Shown one piece after another: positions 1 to 7,767 of a DNA stretch of 64,000 nucleotides; within the stretch, counting starts at the first letter, position 1, and every line of letters starts with the position of its first letter. Source of the DNA: Oxynema aestuarii AP17 (GTDB lineage: Bacteria > Cyanobacteriota > Cyanobacteriia > Cyanobacteriales > Laspinemataceae); assembly GCF_012295525.1 (NCBI RefSeq), contig NZ_CP051167.1, positions 806,001 through 870,000 of the forward strand, written 5' to 3'. The notes beneath the pieces are model-generated. The model did not search any database, had not been told where the DNA came from, and was given only the letters and a program-made list of their open reading frames with translations. The translations under genes were made by a program, and so were the position numbers.

Positions 1-192
1 CCGACGCCACCCGTAGAAGGCGCGGGGAATGGCTCAATTATGCCGCTTGGGGGTTGTCTTTGCCGATTTTAGACGGGAAACGAACGGGCGATCGCCGTTT
101 TTCGATCTCGACGGCGATCGGATTTGTCGGGGGATTGATGTTTGCGTCGAACCCTTCTGGTAGAATCTTTAAGGTTTCTATGACTTTGATCG

Positions 193-1260
193 ATGGGATC
201 GACTCGCGCACGGATCGCAATAGATGCTATGGGTGGGGATAATGCCCCTGCCGAAATTGTTGCTGGAGCGCTCAAAGCTCGCCAAGAGTTAGGGGTGGAG
301 GTTCTACTCGTCGGCCATGCCGACCAGATAAAAGCCTCCCTCGCGCAACGAAAAGATGTGGATATTTCCCACTTGGACGGTGTGGAAATTGTCTCGGCTG
401 AAGAAGTCATCGAGATGCACGAGGAGCCACTGACCGCCCTCAAACGCAAGCGTAAAGCTTCGATTCGGGTGGCAATGGATCTGGTGAAGGAAAATCGCGC
501 CGAGGCGGTGGTGTCGGCGGGTCATTCCGGTGCGGCGATGGCGGCGGCTTTGCTGCGGTTGGGACGTTTACCCGGAATCGATCGCCCGGCGATCGGCGCC
601 GTGTTTCCGACGATTAACCCGAATAAACGAGTGTTAATCCTCGACGTGGGCGCCAATGTCGATTGTCGTCCCAAGTTTCTCGAACAATTCGCCGTCATGG
701 GAGCGATTTATAGCGAATACGTCCTCGGGGTCGCTCAGCCAAAAATCGGTTTGCTCAATATTGGGGAAGAACCCTCGAAAGGCAACGATTTGGCGGTTCG
801 CACCCATCAAATGCTCGCCGAAAATTCGTTTATTTCGTTTATCGGCAATGCGGAAGGGCGCGATGTCCTTTCGGGGAATTTTGACGTGATCGTTTGCGAT
901 GGCTTTGTCGGCAATGTCTTGTTGAAGTTTGCCGAAGCGGTCGGCGAGATCGTCTTGCAAACGCTCAAAGAGGAGTTACTCGGACAGGGATGGCTCGGCA
1001 AACTCGGTACCAAGTTGGTCGAACCGAGTTTGCGACGCTTCAAGCAACGGGTGGATCACGTCGAACACGGCGGCGGTTTGTTACTGGGTGTGGCTGGGGT
1101 TTGTATCATCAGTCACGGCAGTTCCCAAGCGCAGAGTATTTTTAATGCGATTCGCTTGGCGAAAGAGGCGATCGATTGCGAAGTTTTAGAGAGAATTAAA
1201 TCGCAATATCCCGAAAGCACTCAGCAATCGCCCGTTTCTCAACCCTCGGCGGAAAGCTGA
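193..1260 (+). CDS. plsX: Phosphate acyltransferase PlsX
   Basis: PlsX converts acyl-ACP and phosphate to acyl-phosphate, the first step of phosphatidic acid synthesis in bacteria that use the PlsX/PlsY route; it is a peripheral membrane enzyme. The 355-residue product opens with IAIDAMGGDNAP, the family N-terminal signature, and has the internal SAGHSGA and HGGGLLLGV motifs. Length is normal for the family. The ATG at 193 leaves only six residues before the conserved start. It is the first gene of a plsX-fabH-fabD-plsC run on one strand, an order common in cyanobacteria. The family and the order are established knowledge; co-transcription is inferred from spacing. Confidence 0.96.
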   Translation: MGSTRARIAIDAMGGDNAPAEIVAGALKARQELGVEVLLVGHADQIKASLAQRKDVDISHLDGVEIVSAEEVIEMHEEPLTALKRKRKASIRVAMDLVKENRAEAVVSAGHSGAAMAAALLRLGRLPGIDRPAIGAVFPTINPNKRVLILDVGANVDCRPKFLEQFAVMGAIYSEYVLGVAQPKIGLLNIGEEPSKGNDLAVRTHQMLAENSFISFIGNAEGRDVLSGNFDVIVCDGFVGNVLLKFAEAVGEIVLQTLKEELLGQGWLGKLGTKLVEPSLRRFKQRVDHVEHGGGLLLGVAGVCIISHGSSQAQSIFNAIRLAKEAIDCEVLERIKSQYPESTQQSPVSQPSAES

Positions 1261-1341
1261 AGGCGCACGAGGGGCGATCGCGGCCAACTTTGAGGAGTAT
1301 CGTGGCGGAATCGGAACCCGAGCAAGCGACGGAGACAGCTA

Positions 1342-2340
1342 ATGAAAGAATTAGGGGCAGGCATTGCTATTACTGGGAGCGGTTCGGCAACCCCCAGTGC
1401 TTCCCTCGATAATGATACGTTAAGCCAACTGGTGGAGACTTCCGACGAGTGGATCGCCACCCGCACGGGCATTCGCCAACGGCGCCTGGCCAAGGCGGGA
1501 GAATCCCTTACAGAGTTGGCTACTCGCGCCGCACGAGGGGCGATCGCCATGTCCGGGATCGAGGTCGAGGATCTCGATTTGATCGTGCTGGCGACTTCGA
1601 CGGCGGATGACTTGTTCGGCAGTGCCAGCGCCATCCAAGCGCAACTCGGGGCGCGGCGGGCCGTGGCGTTCGACTTGACGGCGGCCTGTTCTGGCTTTGT
1701 CTTCGGTTTGGCGACGGTGGCACAGTTCGTGCGCACCGGGGTCTATCGCAACGTGTTGTTAATCGGCGCCGATATCCTCTCCCGTTGGGTGGATTGGAAC
1801 GATCGCCGCACCTGCGTCCTGTTCGGCGACGGCGCCGGGGCGGTGGTCGTGCAGGCTTCGACCACGGGCGATCGCCTCTTGAGTTTCGAGCTGTGCAGCG
1901 ACGGCAGTCTCAACAACTGTCTCCAACTGCCCTACCGCACTCAGCCCCAATCCCTCGTCGGCGCGATCGAAGTCGGCCAAGGGGATTACGGCACGATCGC
2001 CATGAACGGCAAAGAAGTGTATCGCTTCGCCGTCAAACGAGTCCCGGAAGTCATCGAAAAAGCCCTCTACCGCGCCAACCTCAACATCGACCAAATCGAC
2101 TGGCTCGTACTCCACCAAGCCAACCAACGCATCCTCGATGCCGTCGCCGATCGCCTCCACTGCCCTCGGGAAAAAGTATTGACAAATTTATCGAAGTATG
2201 GTAACACATCCGCCGCTTCCATCCCCTTAGTGTTAGATGAAGCCGTCCGCCACAACCAAATCAAACCGGGCGATCGGATCGCCGCCTCCGGCTTTGGTGC
2301 CGGAGTGACTTGGGGCGCGGCCATCTTTGAATGGGGATAA
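1342..2340 (+). CDS. fabH: 3-oxoacyl-ACP synthase III (FabH)
   Basis: FabH condenses acetyl-CoA with malonyl-ACP to start type II fatty acid synthesis in the cytosol. The 332-residue product shows the thiolase-fold active site: Cys in TAACSGFVFG, His in VLHQANQRI and Asn in GNTSAASIP. The N-terminal ETSDEWIATRTGIRQRR block is typical of KAS III, and length is standard. It begins 81 nt after plsX and is followed 69 nt later by fabD. All three catalytic residues are present, so it should be active. It could instead be a KAS III paralogue with other acyl specificity, but its place next to plsX and fabD makes the housekeeping role likely. Confidence 0.96.
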   Translation: MKELGAGIAITGSGSATPSASLDNDTLSQLVETSDEWIATRTGIRQRRLAKAGESLTELATRAARGAIAMSGIEVEDLDLIVLATSTADDLFGSASAIQAQLGARRAVAFDLTAACSGFVFGLATVAQFVRTGVYRNVLLIGADILSRWVDWNDRRTCVLFGDGAGAVVVQASTTGDRLLSFELCSDGSLNNCLQLPYRTQPQSLVGAIEVGQGDYGTIAMNGKEVYRFAVKRVPEVIEKALYRANLNIDQIDWLVLHQANQRILDAVADRLHCPREKVLTNLSKYGNTSAASIPLVLDEAVRHNQIKPGDRIAASGFGAGVTWGAAIFEWG

Positions 2341-2409
2341 CGGCAAACGGGGATAAACTCCCCTCAATTCTTGTTGACAATCGTTTGTGCGAGAATTCCA
2401 GAAGAACTA

Positions 2410-3291
2410 ATGACTAAAACCGCATGGATTTTTCCAGGCCAGGGATCCCAGGCCGTCGGCATGGGCGCCGACCTCAGCGAGCATCCCCTCGCCGCCGCTC
2501 GCTTTGACACCGCCACCCAGGTTTTGGGGTGGTCCGTCCCCGAGATTTGCCACGGAGACGAAGCCCAACTCGGACGAACCCTCTACACCCAACCCTGTCT
2601 TTACGTCGTCGAGAGCATTTTGGCCGAGATCATGCGCGATCGCGGCCACGACGCCCCGGCCCTAGTCGCCGGACATAGCTTGGGCGAATACGTCGCCCTC
2701 TACGTTGCCGGAGTCTTCGACTTTAAAACCGGGTTGGAACTGGTCAAACGCCGCGCCGAACTGATGGACGGCGCCGCAGGCGGACAAATGGCCGCCCTGA
2801 TCGGCTTCGATCGCGACGGACTCGCCGCCGCAATCGAACAAAATCCCGACGTCGTCCTCGCCAACGACAACAGTCGCGCCCAGGTCGTCATTTCCGGCAC
2901 CCCCGACGCCGTAGAGGCGATCCTGGCCAACGTCAAGGCCAAACGGGCGGTCAAACTCAATGTTTCCGGCGCCTTCCACTCGCCGATGATGGCCGAGGCG
3001 GCAGCAGAGTTCCAACAAGTCCTCGATCGAGTTCCCTTTAGGGACGCCGCCATTCCGGTGCTGTCCAATACGGACCCGACCCCCGCCACCGACGCCGCAC
3101 AGTTGAAAGAACGCCTCGCCCGCCAAATGACCGGATCGGTACGCTGGCGCGAGATCGGCGAGCAACTGCCCGAATGCGGCATCGAAGCGGCGATCGAAGT
3201 CGGTCCGGGGAAAGTCCTCAGTGGCTTGCTCAAGCGCAGTGGCTTGAGCTTGCAACAGGTCGGCAGTCTCGCCGATCTCGGTTCGGCGTAG
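2410..3291 (+). CDS. fabD: Malonyl-CoA:ACP transacylase (FabD)
   Basis: FabD loads malonyl groups onto ACP for fatty acid elongation. The product is 293 residues from the ATG at 2410. An in-frame TTG at 2371 would add 13 residues, but the family starts at MTKTAWIFPGQGSQ, so the ATG is preferred. The nucleophile Ser lies in GHSLGEYVAL, the His partner in GAFHSPMM, and the C-terminal EVGPGKVLSGL motif is intact. It sits between fabH (69 nt upstream) and plsC (13 nt downstream), consistent with one transcript. Confidence 0.95.
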   Translation: MTKTAWIFPGQGSQAVGMGADLSEHPLAAARFDTATQVLGWSVPEICHGDEAQLGRTLYTQPCLYVVESILAEIMRDRGHDAPALVAGHSLGEYVALYVAGVFDFKTGLELVKRRAELMDGAAGGQMAALIGFDRDGLAAAIEQNPDVVLANDNSRAQVVISGTPDAVEAILANVKAKRAVKLNVSGAFHSPMMAEAAAEFQQVLDRVPFRDAAIPVLSNTDPTPATDAAQLKERLARQMTGSVRWREIGEQLPECGIEAAIEVGPGKVLSGLLKRSGLSLQQVGSLADLGSA

Positions 3292-3304
3292 TGGTTTCGA
3301 GCCG

Positions 3305-3943
3305 ATGAGTCATAACCGAGAGCCTGTCAAGAGTTTAGTGCTCTACCACCTGTTTAAATGGTCGGTGGTCAGTCCGATGCTGCACGCCTATTTTCGGGGT
3401 CGCATTTACGGCGCCGATCGCGTGCCGCAAGAAGGCCCGTTGATCGTGGTCAGCAATCACGCCAGCGACTTCGACCCGCCGATCCTGTCGAACTGTATGC
3501 GCCGTCCGGTGGCGTTTATGGCGAAGGAAGAGTTATTTCGCGTTCCGGTGTTGAAAGATGCGATTCGCCTGTACGGGGCCTATCCGGTCAAACGCGGTAA
3601 GGGCGATCGCGCGGCCATGCGGGCGGCGCTCTCTTATTTAGAACAAGGATGGGCGACGGGATTGTTCTTGCAAGGGACGCGCACCCCGGACGCCCGGATT
3701 ACGGCGCCCAAGTTGGGGGCGGCGTTAATCGCAGCGAAAGCGCAAGCCCCGGTGCTTCCGGTCAGTTTGTGGGGAACGCAGGCGATCGTTAAAAAAGGGT
3801 CCGCGTTACCGAAACCCGTCCCGGTCACCGTTCGGATCGGCGAAGTGCTCGATCCGCCGAAATCGACGAGTCGTGAAGATTTAGAGACGTTCACGGCGAC
3901 TTGTGCGGGGATAATTAACGATCTGCACGATTTAGGTCGCTGA
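3305..3943 (+). CDS. plsC: 1-acyl-sn-glycerol-3-phosphate acyltransferase (PlsC family)
   Basis: PlsC-family enzymes acylate lysophosphatidic acid to phosphatidic acid at the cytoplasmic membrane. The 212-residue product has the NHASDFDP box (HX4D catalytic pair), an AYPVKRGKGDR block and the LFLQGTRTPDA substrate-binding block (EGTR-like, with Q for E). It starts 13 nt after fabD and closes the operon; the next gene faces it, with 22 nt between. The Q in the EGTR-like motif is unusual but occurs in cyanobacterial members. Cyanobacteria usually have more than one PlsC homologue, so this may not be the main enzyme. Confidence 0.88.
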   Translation: MSHNREPVKSLVLYHLFKWSVVSPMLHAYFRGRIYGADRVPQEGPLIVVSNHASDFDPPILSNCMRRPVAFMAKEELFRVPVLKDAIRLYGAYPVKRGKGDRAAMRAALSYLEQGWATGLFLQGTRTPDARITAPKLGAALIAAKAQAPVLPVSLWGTQAIVKKGSALPKPVPVTVRIGEVLDPPKSTSREDLETFTATCAGIINDLHDLGR

Positions 3944-3965
3944 GGGGTTCCCGCTTCCCAACTCC

Positions 3966-4607
3966 CTATCGGCGATCGCCCCCGCCCGACTTTAACTGCC
4001 CGAGACTGGCTCCGGTGCGCCCGGTGGTCACCCACAAAATGGCGCGCAACCCGTCGCGGATCGATTTTTCGACGGGTTCGGCTTCGCGACCGGAGGGGAC
4101 CGCGATCGCCTTGTAAGTGATGCCACGACTGCCGAGGACGATTTCGCCGATGACTTTGGCGCGGAGCATGTGGTCGTCGGAGGTGATCAGGTACACGCTG
4201 TCGATCCCTTGGGCTTGGAATTCGCCGACGAGGGTGGTGAAATTGGTGACGGTATCGACGGCTTGATAGTCGAGATGGAGGCGGTGGGGTTCGATTCCGG
4301 CGCGATCGAAGACCCATTGAGCGTATTCGGGGTTGCTTCCCGAGGAGACCCAAATATCGAGGTCGGGGTGCGATCGCGCGAAGTTGGCGGCAAATTCTTC
4401 CCGTTCGGTATCGCCGCCGAGGACGAGTAAGGCTTTGGGGCGATCGAAGGCGGTGCGATATTGCTTGTAAGCGAAGCCGGATAGTAAAAGGACGAACAAG
4501 AAGAGCGAAAGCCACAAACAAGATCGGCGTTTGGCATGGCAACGGCGCGATCGCCGCCGATCGTCCCTTTTCTTACAGACCGCTTTTTGACCGATCTTGA
4601 CTAGCAT
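3966..4607 (-). CDS. YdcF/ElyC (DUF218) family membrane-anchored protein
   Basis: This 213-residue protein has a basic N-terminus, one hydrophobic segment (about residues 30-47, LWLSLFLFVLLLSGFAY) and a DUF218 domain with ALLVLGGDTERE, a DTVTNF motif and ITSDDHMLRA. DUF218 members include the E. coli SanA and ElyC proteins, linked to envelope integrity; their reaction is not defined. The segment points to a single-pass protein with the domain outside the cytoplasm. It converges on plsC. A shorter start further in is possible, because the first 25 residues are very basic. Confidence 0.8.
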   Translation of the reverse strand: MLVKIGQKAVCKKRDDRRRSRRCHAKRRSCLWLSLFLFVLLLSGFAYKQYRTAFDRPKALLVLGGDTEREEFAANFARSHPDLDIWVSSGSNPEYAQWVFDRAGIEPHRLHLDYQAVDTVTNFTTLVGEFQAQGIDSVYLITSDDHMLRAKVIGEIVLGSRGITYKAIAVPSGREAEPVEKSIRDGLRAILWVTTGRTGASLGQLKSGGGDRR

Positions 4608-4937
4608 TCTTGCAACTGTTCACCGATAACGTAGCCCTCAAAGGGCTTAGGCTGGGTAGGGGCGTTTCGCGAAATGGGTAGGGGCGTTTCGCGAAACGCC
4701 CCCACGAAAGGAGAGGCACGAAGCCCCGTCTCTTGAGAGCGGGGTGCTGACCCTTAACAGGGTGCAAATCATTCCGGCGCCGCCCCCGAAGCCTTCCCGC
4801 AATGGCTTCCAAGAATGGCGATCGCACTGCGAGGACTCGCCGCCAGAAACCGCCCCACGTCCCGAGCAGACCTGGCTTGAGACGCACATTTCCGGGAAAA
4901 CACCCAGATGATTATTTTCCTAGAGAGTAACATGGAA
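4608..4937. other. Intergenic spacer with palindromic repeat
   Basis: This 330-nt stretch lies between the DUF218 gene and the tRNA-Arg 3' end. I see no gene in it. It holds the composite repeat described at 4646-4757; the rest is HIP1-rich spacer without further recognisable elements. Confidence 0.5.
4646..4757 (+). repeat. Composite palindromic repeat, copy A
   Basis: The stretch begins CTTAGGCTGGGTAGGGG, contains two copies of the palindrome GGGGCGTTTCGCGAAA (the second completed to GGGGCGTTTCGCGAAACGCCCC), and continues with a hairpin-forming segment reading GAAGCCCCGTC, then GCGGGG and TGCTGACCC. A related arrangement lies in the opposite orientation at 18610-18700. The GAAGCCCCGTC...GGGG hairpin followed by TGCTGACC resembles right ends of cyanobacterial tnpB elements, so this may be a non-coding remnant of such an element. 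That origin is inference. Confidence 0.6.
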
Positions 4938-4974
4938 CGGGACTGGCCGGATTCGAACCGGCGACCTAGCGCTT

Positions 4975-5816
4975 CAGATTGGTGCGAGTTTCCTCGCTCT
5001 CCGGACTATTCCTTCACCGTAGGCGCGATCGCCCGTAGGTGGTGGCCGTTATGTTTGAAGAGGCGTTGTTTGGATTTTGTAGAGCATCGATTCGGGAACG
5101 TAAGGAGCGATAAACTCCAAAAACCGTTTCCCTTCGCGCGTTCCCATTCTCAACCCCCAACTGTCCCGTATTTTTTTTAACCCCCACTCGAAACCCCATA
5201 CCTCTGAAAAATAAGTAATGACTTGCTCATTTTCCACCGGGGATAAGCGGGTATTCAGGACAATTTCGAGGGCTTTAATCTTTCCCTCATGACGTTTGAA
5301 CGATTTCGAGCCGCGATCGAGAAACCAAATGGCAATTCCCGCCGGGGTCAAACCGTTCAAAAAGGGACGGGCGATCGTCTTGCGTTTGCCCTGATAGAGT
5401 CGCTGAACTAAAACTCGCGTCAGGGGGATCGACTTCGGTTCGAGGTACACTAATACTCGTCCTCGTCGCGAGAAACGCTGGCGAACGCCGACACGCTTGC
5501 GGGTAATGGCTTCGAGAATCTCTTGTTTGTAGGCGAGATAGCCCTGCTGTCGGTCGCCATGAACGATAAAGAAATTCTCTTTACGGCGTTTGGCATGACC
5601 CAACAACATTCCCGTTAAAATGCCCCGTTGCTCTATTTTCGATGAGACATTGTAGTCCATCTGGATGCGGGCGTCTTCAAACCAGTCTCTGCACCTTCTC
5701 TACCGGAGTTCGGTAGAGCTTGGCTCAAGATTACCGTATCGGCATCGACCGACTTAGGCTTCCTTGAGTTTGACCACATTCACTCGTAGAGTTTCCCCTA
5801 CGGTGCCCGAGTTTTC
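4975..5816 (-). other. Group I intron in tRNA-Arg(CCU)
   Basis: The 842-nt intron follows exon base U (5817) and ends in G (4975), as group I introns do. Core elements are readable on the minus strand: an R-like GTGCAGAGACTGG near 5695-5683, and an S-like AAGGAATAGTCC near 5016-5005, whose AGTC can pair with GACT of R to form P7. A terminal GCGAG-GAAA-CTCGC hairpin (near P9) precedes the 3' splice site. The open reading frame 5049-5660 lies between R and S, that is in the P8 region, so the catalytic core is kept outside the ORF. Self-splicing is inferred. Confidence 0.88.
5049..5660 (-). CDS. Intron-encoded LAGLIDADG-family protein, active-site acids replaced
   Basis: The 203-residue product resembles two-motif LAGLIDADG homing endonucleases of organellar and bacterial group I introns. 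Motif 1 is ILTGMLLGHA (residues 14-23), where the family normally has GD; the catalytic Asp is His22. Motif 2 is LTPAGIAIWFLDRGSK (104-119), where the family has DDG; the catalytic Asp is Arg116. The flanking fold is otherwise complete (RMGTREGKRFLEFIAPYV, ESMLYKIQT near the end). Both metal-binding acids are therefore gone. It is probably a cleavage-dead relic, or a protein kept for intron folding (maturase). No start upstream of 5660 is needed. Confidence 0.85.
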   Translation of the reverse strand: MDYNVSSKIEQRGILTGMLLGHAKRRKENFFIVHGDRQQGYLAYKQEILEAITRKRVGVRQRFSRRGRVLVYLEPKSIPLTRVLVQRLYQGKRKTIARPFLNGLTPAGIAIWFLDRGSKSFKRHEGKIKALEIVLNTRLSPVENEQVITYFSEVWGFEWGLKKIRDSWGLRMGTREGKRFLEFIAPYVPESMLYKIQTTPLQT

Positions 5817-6101
5817 AGGAGGCGCTTGCTCTATCCTACTGAGCCACAGCCCCATAGGCTAAAACAATCATAGCAGAGACTGGCTGGAGGCGGGAGAGGC
5901 ACGGGCGCCGGGGTGTTCCATAGGGAGCAAGAGCGATCGCCGTCACACGGGAAGGCCGATTCGATCGCGGGTTCGAGGGCGATCGGCTCACCCCCTATCC
6001 CCACTTCTATCACGCGATCGCCCCCACGAAAGTCACGGCAAGATTTAGTTCGGGAATCGATAGTGGAACTATAGAGATTGAAACGCAAACGGGATCGGAC
6101 T

Positions 6102-6326
6102 ATGGCTCTTATTCGCGACGTCGTACAACAAGCTTTAATCAGTGGCTATCTCAGTATAGAAGCCGAAAACCAATTGCGACATCTGCTGGCCAGTCACTAC
6201 GATCTCGAAGATCTCAACGCCTTCATGACCTTGCAACATGCGGCGATGTCCGGTCGGGTCACCCAACAATCGAGATTGCTACACAAGCAGGCTCGTTTGA
6301 GCGAACCGATCGCCCAAGCCTCGTGA
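6102..6326 (+). CDS. Small conserved cyanobacterial protein of unknown function
   Basis: From the ATG at 6102 the product is 74 residues and mostly helical. The stretches ISGYLSIEAENQLRHLL and DLEDLNAFMTLQHAAMSGRV look like a short conserved cyanobacterial family of unknown role. A start at 6078 would add eight mostly basic residues. It has no membrane segment or metal motif. It lies between the tRNA-Arg gene and a tnpB element whose boundary begins directly after its stop codon, so the element may have inserted at the 3' end of the gene. Confidence 0.65.
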   Translation: MALIRDVVQQALISGYLSIEAENQLRHLLASHYDLEDLNAFMTLQHAAMSGRVTQQSRLLHKQARLSEPIAQAS

Positions 6327-6351
6327 CATCCTCCCGACGCTGAATCAAAGA

Positions 6352-7627
6352 TTACAGCGCGGGCTTCCCCACCTCACGATTGGGTATTCGGGCCCCACGC
6401 CACTTATCTAGGTCATCGACCCCCGACAGACCGACTTGACAGGCGGTTTCCTTTCGCCAGAGTCCCTGGCTACTGACTTGTTCGAGTCCACGATGCAAAA
6501 CCATCTCTGCTGCAGCATGGTCACGATGAGTCCGATACCCACACTCAGGACAATGATGCTCTCTGACTTCCAACCCTTTGCTCACCGTAGCAAAGCAGTT
6601 GGGACAGGTTTGACTGGTGCCGTTGGGATTGACTTTAGCAAAGTAGACTCCTCGCTTCCAGCACACCCATTCCGTCAGAGACAAGAACTGCCCGAAGGCA
6701 GCATCAACACAATCTGTTCGCAACATCCCTCGCGTCAAGCCTTTGACGTTGAGGTCTTCTGCAAAGATGGTTTGCGCTTGGTCGCAAAGCTGATGAGCCG
6801 TCTTCAGATGGAAATCTTTACGACGATTGGCAATGCGATGATGCATTCTAGCCACTTTGATTTGCGCCTTTTCCCAGTTTTGAGAACCCTTCTGTTTTCG
6901 TGCTGCTCTGCGTTGCAGCAATTTCAGCTTGCGTTGCATCGACTTGAAAAACTTAGGGCGCTCTTGGAAAGAGCGATCGGAAGCAGTCAAGAATCGCTCC
7001 AATCCTAGGTCAATCCCAATCGCCCGACCGCGAACCGGGGCATCGGGAACTGATATATCCGATTCTATGGTGACGACAACATACCATTGCGTCCCCCGTA
7101 CCTTGGACAGCACCCTTAGCTGTATCCCCCCAACCCCCCTTTGAAAGGGGGGCGAAGGGACGATGCAGGTTGATGGGTACTTCCCCAATTTTTGGCAATT
7201 TGATTGTGAAGCCATTGATGGGATTGCCCTTGAATTGGGGAAACACAAAGGATTTGAATTGACCGAACTTTTTGAAACGCGGAAATCCATATCCCCGTTT
7301 CTGAAATACTTCCCAGGTATCGTGCAGTCTGCGAATTGTGGTCTGCAACACCTGAGAATGCACCTTACCCAAGTGTGGGAATTGCTTCTTCGCTTTGGGC
7401 AGGTTATTCTGCTGACGATGGTAAGACGGGAATGGCTCATCGGCGGGAATGATGTATTCCTTTTCCAGCGAGCATCGGTCTACCGAACACTTACGAGAAG
7501 CAATCCAATCCTTGAGTTCGCGCAACGCGTAGTTATATACGCCTCGGCACGTCTCAAGCCACGACCGCAGTTCAGTCTGCTGTACGACATTTGGATAGAT
7601 TCGGTAAGTGTAGTTCATGGTCAGCAT
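6352..7627 (-). pseudogene. tnpB: tnpB (RNA-guided nuclease) frameshifted by a palindromic repeat
   Basis: The N-terminal part reads in one frame from 7627 (MLTMNYTYRIYP...) and the C-terminal part in another down to 6352. The break lies at about 7122-7157. There, bases coding for IPDGFKVKQ-like residues in the intact copy are replaced by CCCCCCAACCCCCC-TTTGAAA-GGGGGG, a copy of a palindromic repeat found elsewhere in the window; the replacement is about 10 nt longer, which shifts the frame. RuvC motifs (GIDLGL, FAEDLNV, HRDHAAAEM) and the CPNC/CPEC zinc finger remain in the C-terminal part. It is judged non-functional unless a truncated product or frameshifting rescues it. Confidence 0.85.
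7122..7157. repeat. Palindromic repeat inside tnpB
   Basis: The sequence TATCCCCCCAACCCCCCTTT then GAAAGGGGGG forms a strong hairpin. It matches one arm of the larger repeats at 26797-26870, 41071-41141 and 48584-48658. It is absent from the second tnpB copy, where ordinary coding sequence stands at the same point. Confidence 0.85.
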
Positions 7628-7767
7628 GGCCGGAGTTTACTACAGGCTATAGCTGCCTGTAAATGCTGGTCTCATTCCCATCGTAGGGCTTGGCCCTTCC
7701 CGTAGGGTGGGGATGAGACCAGCTCGGGGAGTTATAAGTCCCCGAACCCCTCAAAAGTTAAACCCCC

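Larger units (their letters stand above)
4938..5853 (-). tRNA. tRNA-Arg(CCU), split by a group I intron
   Basis: Read on the minus strand, the 5' exon is 5853-5817 and the 3' exon 4974-4938, giving a 74-nt tRNA. Acceptor GGGGCTG pairs with CAGTCCC (one G-U). The D stem is GCTC/GAGC, the anticodon stem AGCGC/GCGCT and the T arm GCCGG-TTCGAAT-CCGGC, with discriminator G. The joined anticodon loop is CTCCTAA, so the anticodon is CCU (Arg, AGG codons). CCA is not encoded. The intron lies directly after anticodon U36, the position used by known bacterial tRNA-Arg(CCU) group I introns. A TATGAT box (plus-strand positions 5867-5872) lies just upstream as a possible -10. Confidence 0.93.
6327..7767 (-). 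mobile_element. tnpB-only IS200/IS605-type element (broken copy)
   Basis: The boundaries come from comparison with the related copy at about 17018-18491. Shared sequence begins GTGACATCCTCCCGACGCTGA and ends near CGAACCCC..AAAAGTTAAAC. Next to the tnpB 3' end is a hairpin (6333-6363: CCCGACGCTG / CAGCGCGGG with a bulged A). Upstream of tnpB is a second hairpin (7668-7720: GGTCTCATTCCC / GGGGATGAGACC). No tnpA is present, so movement would need a transposase in trans. The tnpB gene inside is frameshifted. Confidence 0.75.

Noticed and set aside
3634-4542. A 302-codon minus-strand frame over plsC and the DUF218 gene
   Set aside because: It runs across two genes with clear motifs and is Arg/Ser/Pro rich, as GC-rich shadow frames are.
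4908-5180. A 90-codon plus-strand frame over the tRNA 3' exon
   Set aside because: It reads through the antisense of the tRNA and intron, and has no protein features.
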